NCBI GenBank assembly: GCA_009930275.1
Contig: RZYP01000003.1
Coordinates: forward strand, 35,971 to 99,970
From: Negativicutes bacterium
GTDB lineage: Bacteria > Bacillota_C > Negativicutes > Acidaminococcales > Acidaminococcaceae
Direction of reading: 5' to 3'
Length of the DNA: 64,000 nt
Position numbers and translations under genes: made by a program. The notes beneath the pieces were generated by a model. That model did not search any database. It worked only from the letters and a program-made list of their open reading frames with translations, and was not told the DNA's origin. Every line of letters begins with the position of its first letter. Position 1 is the first letter of the stretch. Below, one piece after another: positions 34,829 through 42,194 of the stretch.

Positions 34829-35254
34829 TTAGTCTATTCTTCTTTTTCTGCTGTCTAAATAGTTTTGCAATATGACAACTGCAGCCATCATATCAATTAT
34901 CTTTTTACGTTTATCTCTGCGCATATCTGCATTAATCAAAACCTTTTCAGCAGCTACAGTTGAAAGTCTTTCATCCCAGAGCAATACTTCACAATCAGGA
35001 AAGACTTCTTTTAATTTATCGGCAAATGACTCACAAATGCGTGCTCTTTCGCCAATAGTACCATTCATGTTTTTAGGATGACCTATTACAACAGTGCTAA
35101 CTTCATTTGCAGCAATAAGTTCCTTTAACCTCAAAAAATCATTGTCCAAAGACCTTCTACGAATTGTTTCAAGGCCGCGTGCTATGAGTCCTGTCGAGTC
35201 GCTGACTGCGATGCCGATAGTTTTTTCCCCCAAATCGAGGGCCATTATTCTCAT
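34829..35254 (-). CDS. ruvX: Putative pre-16S rRNA nuclease RuvX/YqgF
   Basis: The 141-residue RNase H-fold protein has the family motifs: MALDLGEKTIGIAVSDSTG (about 4-22, catalytic Asp), TVVIGHPKNMNGTIGERA (about 54-71), VLLWDERLSTVAAEKVL (about 94-110) and DMMAAVVILQNYLD near the C-terminus. YqgF matures the 16S rRNA 5' end in E. coli and is essential in many bacteria. A second in-frame ATG at codon 4 could be the start. It follows ireB by 13 bases. Confidence 0.95.
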   Translation of the reverse strand: MRIMALDLGEKTIGIAVSDSTGLIARGLETIRRRSLDNDFLRLKELIAANEVSTVVIGHPKNMNGTIGERARICESFADKLKEVFPDCEVLLWDERLSTVAAEKVLINADMRRDKRKKIIDMMAAVVILQNYLDSRKRRID

Positions 35255-35267
35255 ATAAGACCTTCTT

Positions 35268-35525
35268 TCATTTTTTATTTTTTAAATAACTCACAACTAA
35301 CTCTTCAATTAGTTCATAGCGCTCAAATTGGCGTATTTTGCTTCTGGCATCACCGTGGCTGGTGATGTAGGTAGGATCACCAGACAATAGATACCCTGCT
35401 AACTGATCAACAGGGTTGTATCCCTTTTCCTCAAAAGCCTTGCACACCTCGGCAATAGTTTTTGCTACATTTTTGTTTTCAGGATTCCGTTTGAACATCA
35501 TAGTTTCTTGCGATACATCACTCAT
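35268..35525 (-). CDS. ireB: IreB family regulatory phosphoprotein
   Basis: The ATG at 35525 follows GGAGGGATAGCC and gives 85 residues. The sequence matches IreB (formerly DUF965/UPF0297, YrzL): TMMFKRNPENKNVAKTIAEV (about 8-27), ALEEKGYNPVDQL-like CKAFEEKGYNPVDQLAGYLL, SGDPTYITSHGDARSKIRQF and ERYELIEELVVSYLKNK. In Enterococcus IreB is a substrate of the PASTA kinase IreK and affects cephalosporin tolerance. The alaS-ireB-ruvX-DUF1292 order is classic. The kinase is not in this window. Confidence 0.95.
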   Translation of the reverse strand: MSDVSQETMMFKRNPENKNVAKTIAEVCKAFEEKGYNPVDQLAGYLLSGDPTYITSHGDARSKIRQFERYELIEELVVSYLKNKK

Positions 35526-35553
35526 GGCTATCCCTCCTCTAACTACTAAGTCC

Positions 35554-35562
35554 ATTCTACCA
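35554..35562 (-). promoter_or_regulatory. Candidate extended -10 promoter for ireB-ruvX-DUF1292
   Basis: On the minus strand TGGTAGAAT gives TAGAAT (35554-35559) with the TGn extension. It lies between the alaS terminator and the ireB ATG, 28 bases upstream of the start codon. There is no good -35. Confidence 0.45.
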
Positions 35563-35572
35563 CAAACCAGAC

Positions 35573-35605
35573 AAAAAAATAAGGAAGGAATTAAATCCCT
35601 TCCTT
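35573..35605 (-). terminator. Intrinsic terminator after alaS
   Basis: AAGGAAGG (35581-35588) pairs with CCTTCCTT (35598-35605), and the minus strand continues with ATTTTTTT. It lies eight bases after the alaS stop codon. Confidence 0.88.
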
Positions 35606-35612
35606 AACAGTA

Positions 35613-38237
35613 CTATTTAACTTGCCCTGCAATTATATCCCAGGCAGCATTGAGAGCCTCTGCCAGCTTGTCTGCATCCCTGCCACCGGCCTGTGCCATG
35701 TCAGGTCTTCCACCGCCATTGCCACCGGTTAATCTTGCCACTTCTTTAACTATGTTGCCACAATGAATTCCAGCCTTAGTTGCATCCTTTGTTGCCATAG
35801 CAAGAATGTTAATTTTGTCTTCAGACAATACATTAGCCAAAACAACCACGCCGCCGACCTTGTCACGCATTTTATCGCCAAGTGCGCGGAGCGCTTCTGC
35901 GTCATCCACATTGACAGATTGCACCAAGGCTTTTACGCCTTTGAATTCCTTGATTTTGCTTCCAATTTCATCCAACTGTGCTGATGCAATTCTGTTTGCC
36001 AACTCGTTCGCCTTTTGTTCCGCTGTTTTCAATTCTATCTGCAGGCTTTCAATTCTACTGAGAATGTCATTTGTACGGCATTTCAAACTATGTGATATGT
36101 TTCTGACCAGAGCCTCAGTTTCATTAACAAAAGCAATTGCTCCATGACCAGTTACTGCTTCAATTCTACGTACACCGGCACCACTGCTCGACTCGGAAAT
36201 AATCTTGAACATGCCAATAAAGGATGTGTTTTTAACATGAACGCCGCCGCACAACTCCCTGCTAAAGCCTGGAACACTAACAACGCGAACCACGTCACCA
36301 TATTTCTCCCCAAATAGAGCCATCGCTCCCATCTCTTTGGCCTTGCTGATTTCGGTTTCCATAATATCTACATCTAAGGCATCCAAAATACGTTCATTAA
36401 CAATGGCTTCAACTTTTTTCAATTCTTCTTCCGTCACCTGCGAAAAATGTGAAAAGTCAAAACGGAGACGATCTGCGCCTACATAACTACCGGCTTGATT
36501 AACATGTTCGCCAAGAACTTCTTTCAAGGCGGCATGCAGCAAATGCGTGGCTGTATGGTTTCTTGCAATATCATTTTTGCGGTTGACATTGACTTCAACA
36601 GTCACATCATCACCAGCATTGACGAAACCTTCGGTTACTTGCCCTATGAGAATAGTCGCACCATTCGGAAGTTTTTTTGCAGTTGTAATATCAACAATTC
36701 CGGAAGGCGCTAGCAATCGGCCCGTATCACCTAACTGTCCGCCTCCCTCCGCATGGAAAGGCGTCACATCCAGAATAACAGCAACACACTCTCCGTCGCT
36801 TACAGTCTGGACAGGTTGAGGATTCTGTTGTTCATAAAGCAAAATTACTTTGCTATCTTTTGTCTCTTCGTTAACTATTAGTTTTTCTATTTCAATATCC
36901 GTAGTATTGTAGACAACCGGCAAACACTCTTTATCAGCGCGTGCGCAGCGAGCACGTTCTTTTTGTTCCATCATAGCAGCATCGAAGCCTGCCTTATCCA
37001 TGCTCATCCCATTTTCCTGAAGAATTTCTGCTGTCAATTCCCACGGAAAACCAAAAGTATCATAAAGCTTAAAGGCAGCAGCACCATTCAGCACAATTTC
37101 GTTGTTGCCGCGTAAAGCAGCAATCTCCGCATTCAATATTTCCGTTCCCTGCTGCAAAGTTTGCATGAAACGAGTTTCTTCCATTTCAACAACACGTTTT
37201 ATATAATCACGTTTCTCCGACATTTCAGGGTAAACGCCAGCGAATATCTTAATGACAACATCTACTGCTTCAGCAAGGAATAACTTATTTATGCCAATTA
37301 GTCGTCCGTGCCTTACTGCCCTACGCAAAATTCTTCTAAGAACATAGCCTCTTCCGTCATTGGCAGGCAAAACACCGTCGCTGATCATGACAGACAAACT
37401 GCGAGCGTGATCGGCAATTACCTTGAGCGATATGTCTGTTTTTTCATTTGTACCAAAAGCAGCATCGGCAACGGAAGCGGCGTATTCAATTATTGGATAG
37501 ATAAGATCTGTTTCGAAATTGGATTTTTTGCTTTGTAAAACCGAAGCCAGACGTTCCAAGCCAGCGCCGGTATCAATATTTTTATTTTGAAGAGGCGTAT
37601 ATGTTCCATCATCATTTTGATTATACTGCGTAAAGACAAGATTCCAGATTTCCAGATAGCGATCGCAGTCACAACCAACAGCACAATCAGGTTTGCCGCA
37701 GCCCCTCTCCTCACCAAGATCCACATGAATTTCAGAACACGGGCCGCAAGGACCTGAGCCTATTTCCCAAAAGTTTTCTTCCATACGGATAATACGCTCT
37801 GCCGGTACTCCAACAACATTATGCCAAATATCAAAAGCTTCATCATCATCAGTATATATGGTTATCCAAAGCTTCTCAGCCGGAATTTCTAACACCTTGG
37901 TTAAGAATTCCCAACTCCAGGGAATAACTTCCATCTTGAAGTAGTCACCAAAAGAAAAATTTCCCAGCATCTCAAAAAAAGTATGATGACGCGCAGTCCT
38001 GCCGACATTATCAATATCTCCAGTTCTTACACACTTCTGGCAAGTAGTAATTCTTGGACTTGGTGGCTTCATTTTTCCTGTAAAAAAAGGTTTAAACGGT
38101 GCCATACCAGCACCAATTAACAATAGGGTAGGATCATCTTGTGGAATCAAAGAGGCACTTGGTTGGATTAAATGTCCCCGTTCTGCAAAAAAATTTAAAA
38201 AGGCCTCACGTATTTCATTTCCAGTCATATTTTTCAT
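35613..38237 (-). CDS. alaS: Alanyl-tRNA synthetase
   Basis: This 874-residue class II synthetase has the full AlaS layout. The catalytic domain (about 1-440) contains RTGDIDNVGRTARHHTFFEM with LGNFSFGDYFK. An editing domain (about 550-720) has the zinc ligands in NHTATHLLHAAL and RELCGGVHVKNT. A C-terminal C-Ala/DHHA1 domain ends with GNGGGRPDMAQAGG (about 845). A Cys-rich segment (RGCGKPDCAVGCDCDRYLE, about 184-202) is also typical. It starts at 38237 or at a second ATG three codons later. It has a strong own promoter and a terminator, so it is probably monocistronic. No T-box is visible in its short leader. Confidence 0.97.
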   Translation of the reverse strand: MKNMTGNEIREAFLNFFAERGHLIQPSASLIPQDDPTLLLIGAGMAPFKPFFTGKMKPPSPRITTCQKCVRTGDIDNVGRTARHHTFFEMLGNFSFGDYFKMEVIPWSWEFLTKVLEIPAEKLWITIYTDDDEAFDIWHNVVGVPAERIIRMEENFWEIGSGPCGPCSEIHVDLGEERGCGKPDCAVGCDCDRYLEIWNLVFTQYNQNDDGTYTPLQNKNIDTGAGLERLASVLQSKKSNFETDLIYPIIEYAASVADAAFGTNEKTDISLKVIADHARSLSVMISDGVLPANDGRGYVLRRILRRAVRHGRLIGINKLFLAEAVDVVIKIFAGVYPEMSEKRDYIKRVVEMEETRFMQTLQQGTEILNAEIAALRGNNEIVLNGAAAFKLYDTFGFPWELTAEILQENGMSMDKAGFDAAMMEQKERARCARADKECLPVVYNTTDIEIEKLIVNEETKDSKVILLYEQQNPQPVQTVSDGECVAVILDVTPFHAEGGGQLGDTGRLLAPSGIVDITTAKKLPNGATILIGQVTEGFVNAGDDVTVEVNVNRKNDIARNHTATHLLHAALKEVLGEHVNQAGSYVGADRLRFDFSHFSQVTEEELKKVEAIVNERILDALDVDIMETEISKAKEMGAMALFGEKYGDVVRVVSVPGFSRELCGGVHVKNTSFIGMFKIISESSSGAGVRRIEAVTGHGAIAFVNETEALVRNISHSLKCRTNDILSRIESLQIELKTAEQKANELANRIASAQLDEIGSKIKEFKGVKALVQSVNVDDAEALRALGDKMRDKVGGVVVLANVLSEDKINILAMATKDATKAGIHCGNIVKEVARLTGGNGGGRPDMAQAGGRDADKLAEALNAAWDIIAGQVK

Positions 38238-38278
38238 TGTTATTTATCGCCCCTTGTTTCCATGTAAACACACGGAAA

Positions 38279-38307
38279 ATTATACAAAATTTGCTTAATT
38301 ATGTCAA
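38279..38307 (-). promoter_or_regulatory. Consensus sigma-A promoter of alaS
   Basis: On the minus strand a perfect TTGACA (38302-38307) and a perfect TATAAT (38279-38284) are spaced by exactly 17 bases. It lies immediately after the mnmA stop codon. The predicted leader is only about 35 bases. Confidence 0.88.
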
Positions 38308-38308
38308 T

Positions 38309-39391
38309 TCAGCGGGATTTTATGCTGCTTACAATAGTACCGCCGCCGATGCAATAATCATTTTCATAAAATACTGCCGATTGGCCTGGAGCAACACCGC
38401 GTAGAGGGGTGCTGAAAAATACTTTTACTTGTCCAGACAAATCTCCTGGCTCGATATAAGCAGCCACCGGCATCGCATTGTATCTGATTTTTACTTTGAT
38501 TTCTTTTCTTTCTGTCAAAGGTAAATTGTCGCTAAACACTACATCATTGACAAGCATCAGGTCTTTTAATGCCTCATCCGCGTCCCCCAGAACGATTAAG
38601 TTCTTTTCTGAATCAATTTTCAAAACATACAAAGGCGTCGCAGCAGCAATCCCCAGTCCCTTACGCTGTCCTATTGTATAATGTGAAACACCGTGATGTT
38701 TCCCCAAAATTTTTCCCTTGGTATCTATAATGCTGCCTTCTTTTTCCTGATATTGCGAATTAAGGAAACGATGATGATTATTATCAGGAATAAAGCATAT
38801 TTCCTGGCTATCTTTCTTAGCGAATACCGGCAAATTGAACTCTTTTGCCAGGTCACGCACCTGTTCTTTATTATATTCACCTAGTGGAAACAAGACATGC
38901 CTCAATATTTCTTGTCCTAAGTGAAAAAGAACATAACTCTGGTCTTTATTAATAAACTTTGCCATTGCAATACGCTTAAATCCATGCACATCTTCGATAA
39001 TACGAGCGTAGTGCCCTGTTGCTAAATAATCAGCACCAAGTTCTCTGGCCTTTTCATACAATTCGCCAAATTTTACTTTTTTATTACAAAATACGCATGG
39101 ATTAGGAGTTCTTCCGGCTTTATATTCATTTACAAAGTATTCGACTACACTCTTCTTGAAATATTCACGAAAATCAATAACATGATGTTCTATGCCCAAG
39201 ACATCAGCAACTCTGGCGGCATCCTCTTCAGGTAATGATGCTTGGTCAGAGGTATCTTTTATATTTTCGTCCACCCAAAGTTTCATGGTTATCCCTATTA
39301 CTTTGTATCCTTGCTTTAAAAGTAAAGCGGCGGCAACAGAACTATCCACGCCCCCGCTCATTGCAATTGCAACAGTCTTATTGTTAATCAC
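38309..39391 (-). CDS. mnmA: tRNA 2-thiouridylase MnmA
   Basis: MnmA adds sulfur to U34 of tRNA-Lys, -Glu and -Gln using ATP and persulfide from a cysteine desulfurase. The start is a GTG at 39391, preceded by AGGAG at 8 bases and overlapping iscR by 8 bases; this gives 360 residues, the usual length. The PP-loop AIAMSGGVDSSVAAALL, the first catalytic Cys in NPCVFCNKKVKF (about 99-110), the second in QEICFIPDN (about 197-205), and GQRKGLGIA are all present. It forms an operon with the Rrf2 regulator, but no iscS/nifS lies between them. Confidence 0.95.
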   Translation of the reverse strand: MINNKTVAIAMSGGVDSSVAAALLLKQGYKVIGITMKLWVDENIKDTSDQASLPEEDAARVADVLGIEHHVIDFREYFKKSVVEYFVNEYKAGRTPNPCVFCNKKVKFGELYEKARELGADYLATGHYARIIEDVHGFKRIAMAKFINKDQSYVLFHLGQEILRHVLFPLGEYNKEQVRDLAKEFNLPVFAKKDSQEICFIPDNNHHRFLNSQYQEKEGSIIDTKGKILGKHHGVSHYTIGQRKGLGIAAATPLYVLKIDSEKNLIVLGDADEALKDLMLVNDVVFSDNLPLTERKEIKVKIRYNAMPVAAYIEPGDLSGQVKVFFSTPLRGVAPGQSAVFYENDYCIGGGTIVSSIKSR

Positions 39392-39818
39392 TCTTTTCAC
39401 TCCTACAAAGATCTTCCAGTGTAATGCTGTCCAGCACTTTGCTAATGCTTTCAGCAACCTTTGCCCATATGCCCTGTGTTACGCATGCGTCACATTTCTC
39501 ACAGTAATGTGAATCATTTTTATCTTTGCTTAACAAACAATCCACTGGGGCAATTGGTCCTTCCATGACTCGAATTATATCACCTATGGTAATTTCTTTT
39601 GGGGCGCGTGTCAGGAAATATCCTCCCTGAGCCCCTCTGGTGCTTTTTACCAGTCCAGCCTTTCTTAGCTGGCCCATCAATTGTTCGAGGTAGTGTTCTG
39701 ATATTTGTTGCCGCTCTGCTACGTTTTTAATTGAAATAGGTGTCTTGTCACCGGAATTCAATGCCAAATCATACATCGCTATAACGCCATATCTACCTTT
39801 AGTTGATAGCTTCATCAT
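39384..39818 (-). CDS. Rrf2 family transcriptional regulator, IscR-like
   Basis: The 144-residue product has the Rrf2 winged helix (STKGRYGVIAMYDLALNSGD and ISEHYLEQLMGQLRKAGLVK) and the wing RGAQGGYFLTRAP. A cysteine region (C94, C106, C109, C112, within DCLLSKDKNDSHYCEKCDAC) is typical of members holding an Fe-S cluster, such as IscR. Such regulators sense Fe-S status and control cluster assembly genes; CymR-type members instead sense cysteine. The gene is first in an iscR-mnmA operon with a consensus promoter (39862-39890). A 17-base palindrome at 39846-39862 covers the start site, which suggests autoregulation. Confidence 0.9.
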   Translation of the reverse strand: MMKLSTKGRYGVIAMYDLALNSGDKTPISIKNVAERQQISEHYLEQLMGQLRKAGLVKSTRGAQGGYFLTRAPKEITIGDIIRVMEGPIAPVDCLLSKDKNDSHYCEKCDACVTQGIWAKVAESISKVLDSITLEDLCRSEKSD

Positions 39819-39845
39819 AAAAAATACCCGCCTATTCGCAACATT

Positions 39846-39862
39846 TTTAGTAATTTACTAAA
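39846..39862. promoter_or_regulatory. Palindromic operator at the iscR-mnmA transcription start
   Basis: TTTAGTAA (39846-39853) and TTACTAAA (39855-39862) form a perfect palindrome around one base. It touches the last base of the -10 box and covers the predicted start site, a typical repressor position. The Rrf2 protein encoded immediately downstream is the obvious candidate ligand. Confidence 0.6.
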
Positions 39863-39890
39863 GAATAACAATTGTGAAAAAATATGTCAA
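39862..39890 (-). promoter_or_regulatory. Sigma-A promoter of iscR-mnmA
   Basis: On the minus strand a perfect TTGACA (39885-39890) and TATTCT (39862-39867) are spaced by 17 bases. It starts just after the rarA stop codon and drives the Rrf2-mnmA pair. Confidence 0.75.
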
Positions 39891-39898
39891 TCAGCTTT

Positions 39899-41188
39899 TT
39901 AAGAATGATTCTTATCCTTATTAAATAGTTTTGCCTCTTCGCCAATAGGTTTTGGCTTGTAATATTTCGCATCTTTCAATTGTTCAGGCAGATATTGCTG
40001 CTCCACGAAACCGCCTGGAAAATCATGTGGATACTGATATCCTTTTCCGTGACCTAATTTATCAGCGCCGGGATAATGCGCATCTCTTAAATGCTGAGGA
40101 ACCACACCGCATTTATTGTTTCTCACGTCTTCCATTGCTTCAGCAATCCCCAAATAGCAACTATTGCTTTTAGGAGCATTAGCAATATAACAAACTGCCT
40201 GTGCCAAAGGAATCCGTGCTTCAGGCAACCCGACAAAATGTGCTGTCTGTGCTGCTGCATTCGCAACGACTAATGCCATAGGATCAGCATTGCCAACGTC
40301 TTCAGAAGCACAAATCAATATCCTGCGTGCAATAAACCTGACATCCTCACCACTTTCAATCAATCTTGCCAAATAGTGCAAAGCAGCGTCGGGGTCAGAA
40401 CCCCTCATGCTTTTAATAAAGGCCGAAATAACATCATAATGGTAATCACCATTTTTATCGTATTGTAGTACGACATTACCTAAAACAAGTCTTAATACTT
40501 CAATATCTAATTCTTTTTTACCATTATCTATCATCGCTATGGCTTGTTCTAAAATGTTCAACGCCATCCGCGCATCGCCATTCGATGCACCCGCTATGAC
40601 ATCCATAACATTATCGCTTACCGTTATACCATCATTTCCGTAACCACACGCAGCATCGGATAGAGCTCTTTGAATAATAAATTTGATGTTTTCTTCGGTT
40701 AATCTTTCCAACCGAATTACCTTCATCCTGGACAATAAAGGCGAATTGATTTCAAAGAACGGGTTCTCCGTCGTAGCTCCAATGAGCACAATGGTTCCGT
40801 TCTCAACATAAGGAAGCAAAACATCTTGTTGTGCCTTGTTAAAACGGTGTATTTCATCAATGAAAATTATTGTCCGTCCCACACCAGCTCTTTGTCTTTC
40901 GCAGGCGCTGCCCAGTAATTTGCGCAACTCCGGAACGCCTGACGATACAGCGTTAATTGCTTCAAAGACACTGCCTGTTATCTCGGCTATCACCCTGGCC
41001 AGCGTAGTTTTACCAGTTCCGGGAGGACCGTAAAAAATTATCGATGGTATTGAATCGTTTTCGATCATCCTTCTTAAATAGCTTTGTTTACCGATTATTT
41101 TATCCTGTCCAACAAAGCCATCCAGTGTTTTCGGCCTCATTTTATCAGCTAAAGGTTTCGGTGATATGCTTGAGAATAAGCTCTCCAT
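39899..41188 (-). CDS. rarA: Replication-associated recombination protein A (RarA/MgsA)
   Basis: RarA is a AAA+ ATPase related to clamp loaders and RuvB that acts at stalled forks. The ATG at 41188 with GGGAGGAG upstream gives 429 residues. Walker A IIFYGPPGTGKTTLARVIAE (about 50-69), Walker B TIIFIDEIHRFNKAQQDVLL (about 104-123), sensor 1 LIGATTENPFFEI and the C-terminal tetramerisation domain with EDVGNADPMALVVANAAAQT (about 287-306) and LRDAHYPGADKLGHGKGYQY PHDF are all characteristic. It lies after the tcdA terminator; no strong promoter is evident in the short gap. Confidence 0.96.
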   Translation of the reverse strand: MESLFSSISPKPLADKMRPKTLDGFVGQDKIIGKQSYLRRMIENDSIPSIIFYGPPGTGKTTLARVIAEITGSVFEAINAVSSGVPELRKLLGSACERQRAGVGRTIIFIDEIHRFNKAQQDVLLPYVENGTIVLIGATTENPFFEINSPLLSRMKVIRLERLTEENIKFIIQRALSDAACGYGNDGITVSDNVMDVIAGASNGDARMALNILEQAIAMIDNGKKELDIEVLRLVLGNVVLQYDKNGDYHYDVISAFIKSMRGSDPDAALHYLARLIESGEDVRFIARRILICASEDVGNADPMALVVANAAAQTAHFVGLPEARIPLAQAVCYIANAPKSNSCYLGIAEAMEDVRNNKCGVVPQHLRDAHYPGADKLGHGKGYQYPHDFPGGFVEQQYLPEQLKDAKYYKPKPIGEEAKLFNKDKNHS

Positions 41189-41218
41189 CTGATTTTCTCC
41201 TCCCATTTTCACATTATT

Positions 41219-41244
41219 AAAAAAGCGCTGGCATAAGCCAGCGC
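41219..41244 (-). terminator. Intrinsic terminator after tcdA
   Basis: GCGCTGGC (41225-41232) and GCCAGCGC (41237-41244) pair perfectly around ATAA, and the minus strand continues with TTTTTT. It lies 11 bases after the tcdA stop codon. Confidence 0.93.
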
Positions 41245-41255
41245 ATGAAAACCAT

Positions 41256-41942
41256 TTATCCTTTGCTTAATATGTCGCGAACTATTAACGAGCCCATCAG
41301 CAGGCCAGCTGATGCGGGCACGAATACAAGGCTTCCTGGTACGTCCGACTGTAGTGTTTTTTGAGGTTTTTCTTTGGAAAATACTACTTTGACACCATTC
41401 ACAATGCCCGCCTGACGCAACTTAGTTCGAACTGATCTGGCTAAAGGACACGTATGCGTATCGCTGATATCAGCTAAACTCAACATGAGAGGATCAATCT
41501 TGTTACCTGTGCCCATAGCTGATACTATTGGAATTTTATTCCTACACGCGGAAATAATCAAATCAACCTTTGAGTCAACGCTATCGATTGCATCCGCAAT
41601 ATATATATATTTATCAGCAAAAACCTTTTCAAAATCGCCAGGTTTATAAAAATCATCATATGTTTCAATCCGGCATTTCGGATTAATATCTAACAATCGG
41701 TTTCGTAATACCTCGGTTTTGCTCTTGCCCATTGTGGATTGCAATGCTGGCAATTGGCGATTGATATTGCTTGAGGTAACGACATCTGAATCAACCAATA
41801 ATAGCCTGCCTATTCCAGTTCTTGCTAAAGACTCCGCAACATATGAGCCAACGCCACCCAAACCGACAACGGCAACGGCAGAAGTTTTAAGTATTTTTAA
41901 GGCATCTTGACCTATAACTATCTCAATACGGCTTAAATCCAT
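41256..41942 (-). CDS. tcdA: tRNA threonylcarbamoyladenosine dehydratase TcdA
   Basis: TcdA (CsdL, YrvM) is an E1-like ATPase that cyclises t6A37 to ct6A. The start MDLSRIEIVIG at 41942 gives 228 residues; upstream in-frame codons belong to the 6S RNA gene. The nucleotide-binding motif VAVVGLGGVGSYVAESLART (about 21-40), the following DSDVVTSSNINRQ (about 49-61) and YIADAIDSVDSKV are conserved. IPIVSAMGTGNKIDP and a C-terminal SLVFVPASAGLLMGSLIVRD complete the match. The aspS-6S RNA-tcdA context is the same as in Bacillus subtilis. Confidence 0.94.
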   Translation of the reverse strand: MDLSRIEIVIGQDALKILKTSAVAVVGLGGVGSYVAESLARTGIGRLLLVDSDVVTSSNINRQLPALQSTMGKSKTEVLRNRLLDINPKCRIETYDDFYKPGDFEKVFADKYIYIADAIDSVDSKVDLIISACRNKIPIVSAMGTGNKIDPLMLSLADISDTHTCPLARSVRTKLRQAGIVNGVKVVFSKEKPQKTLQSDVPGSLVFVPASAGLLMGSLIVRDILSKG

Positions 41943-41952
41943 TATAAACCTC

Positions 41953-42140
41953 AAAAAATTGCCCCACAATGCCGTCTTATTCCAAGTTTTGAACCTGCAT
42001 GTGCAGGTGGGTGCCCTCCCAACTACTTCAGATGTCCACTCAAGGAGGCTTATCTTCAATAGCAGGCGCTCTAGGCTCCCAATGTAAAAGTGTTGGCTCA
42101 AAACATGGATGTATAACGCGCACCGCAGGGGAAACTTTAC
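41953..42140 (-). ncRNA. ssrS: 6S RNA
   Basis: The 250-base gap between aspS and tcdA holds a conserved-looking RNA of about 188 bases rather than protein code. Near its 5' end TTTCCCC-T-GCGGTGC pairs with GCATTGTGGGGCAA near its 3' end to form the long closing stem. The middle has typical 6S strings, GAGCCAACACTTT, GGGAGCC and GATAAGCCTCCTTG, which can form the central open bubble that mimics a melted promoter. A TATAAT lies seven bases before the 5' end, and a TTTTTT tract marks the 3' end. The neighbourhood matches that of a B. subtilis 6S RNA gene. The ends are estimated. Confidence 0.87.
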
Positions 42141-42146
42141 TCTACC

Positions 42147-42152
42147 ATTATA
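42147..42152 (-). promoter_or_regulatory. -10 box of the 6S RNA promoter
   Basis: A perfect TATAAT on the minus strand lies 42 bases after the aspS stop codon and about seven bases before the inferred 6S RNA start. No good -35 is found at 17 bases; a TTGATA lies at 20 bases. Confidence 0.6.
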
Positions 42153-42194
42153 TTAGCAGAAAATGAGCATATTATCAAATTTCTCTATTTTCGA

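Noticed and set aside
38238..38300. T-box riboswitch before alaS
   Set aside because: The leader after the consensus promoter is only about 35 bases and contains no AGGGTGG-type T-box sequence.
42000..42060. A riboswitch in front of tcdA
   Set aside because: The structured RNA has its own -10 box and T tract and fits 6S RNA better than any metabolite aptamer.
41943..42101. N-terminal extension of tcdA by 53 codons
   Set aside because: The extension lacks family similarity and coincides with the 6S RNA gene; the ATG at 41942 matches the usual start.
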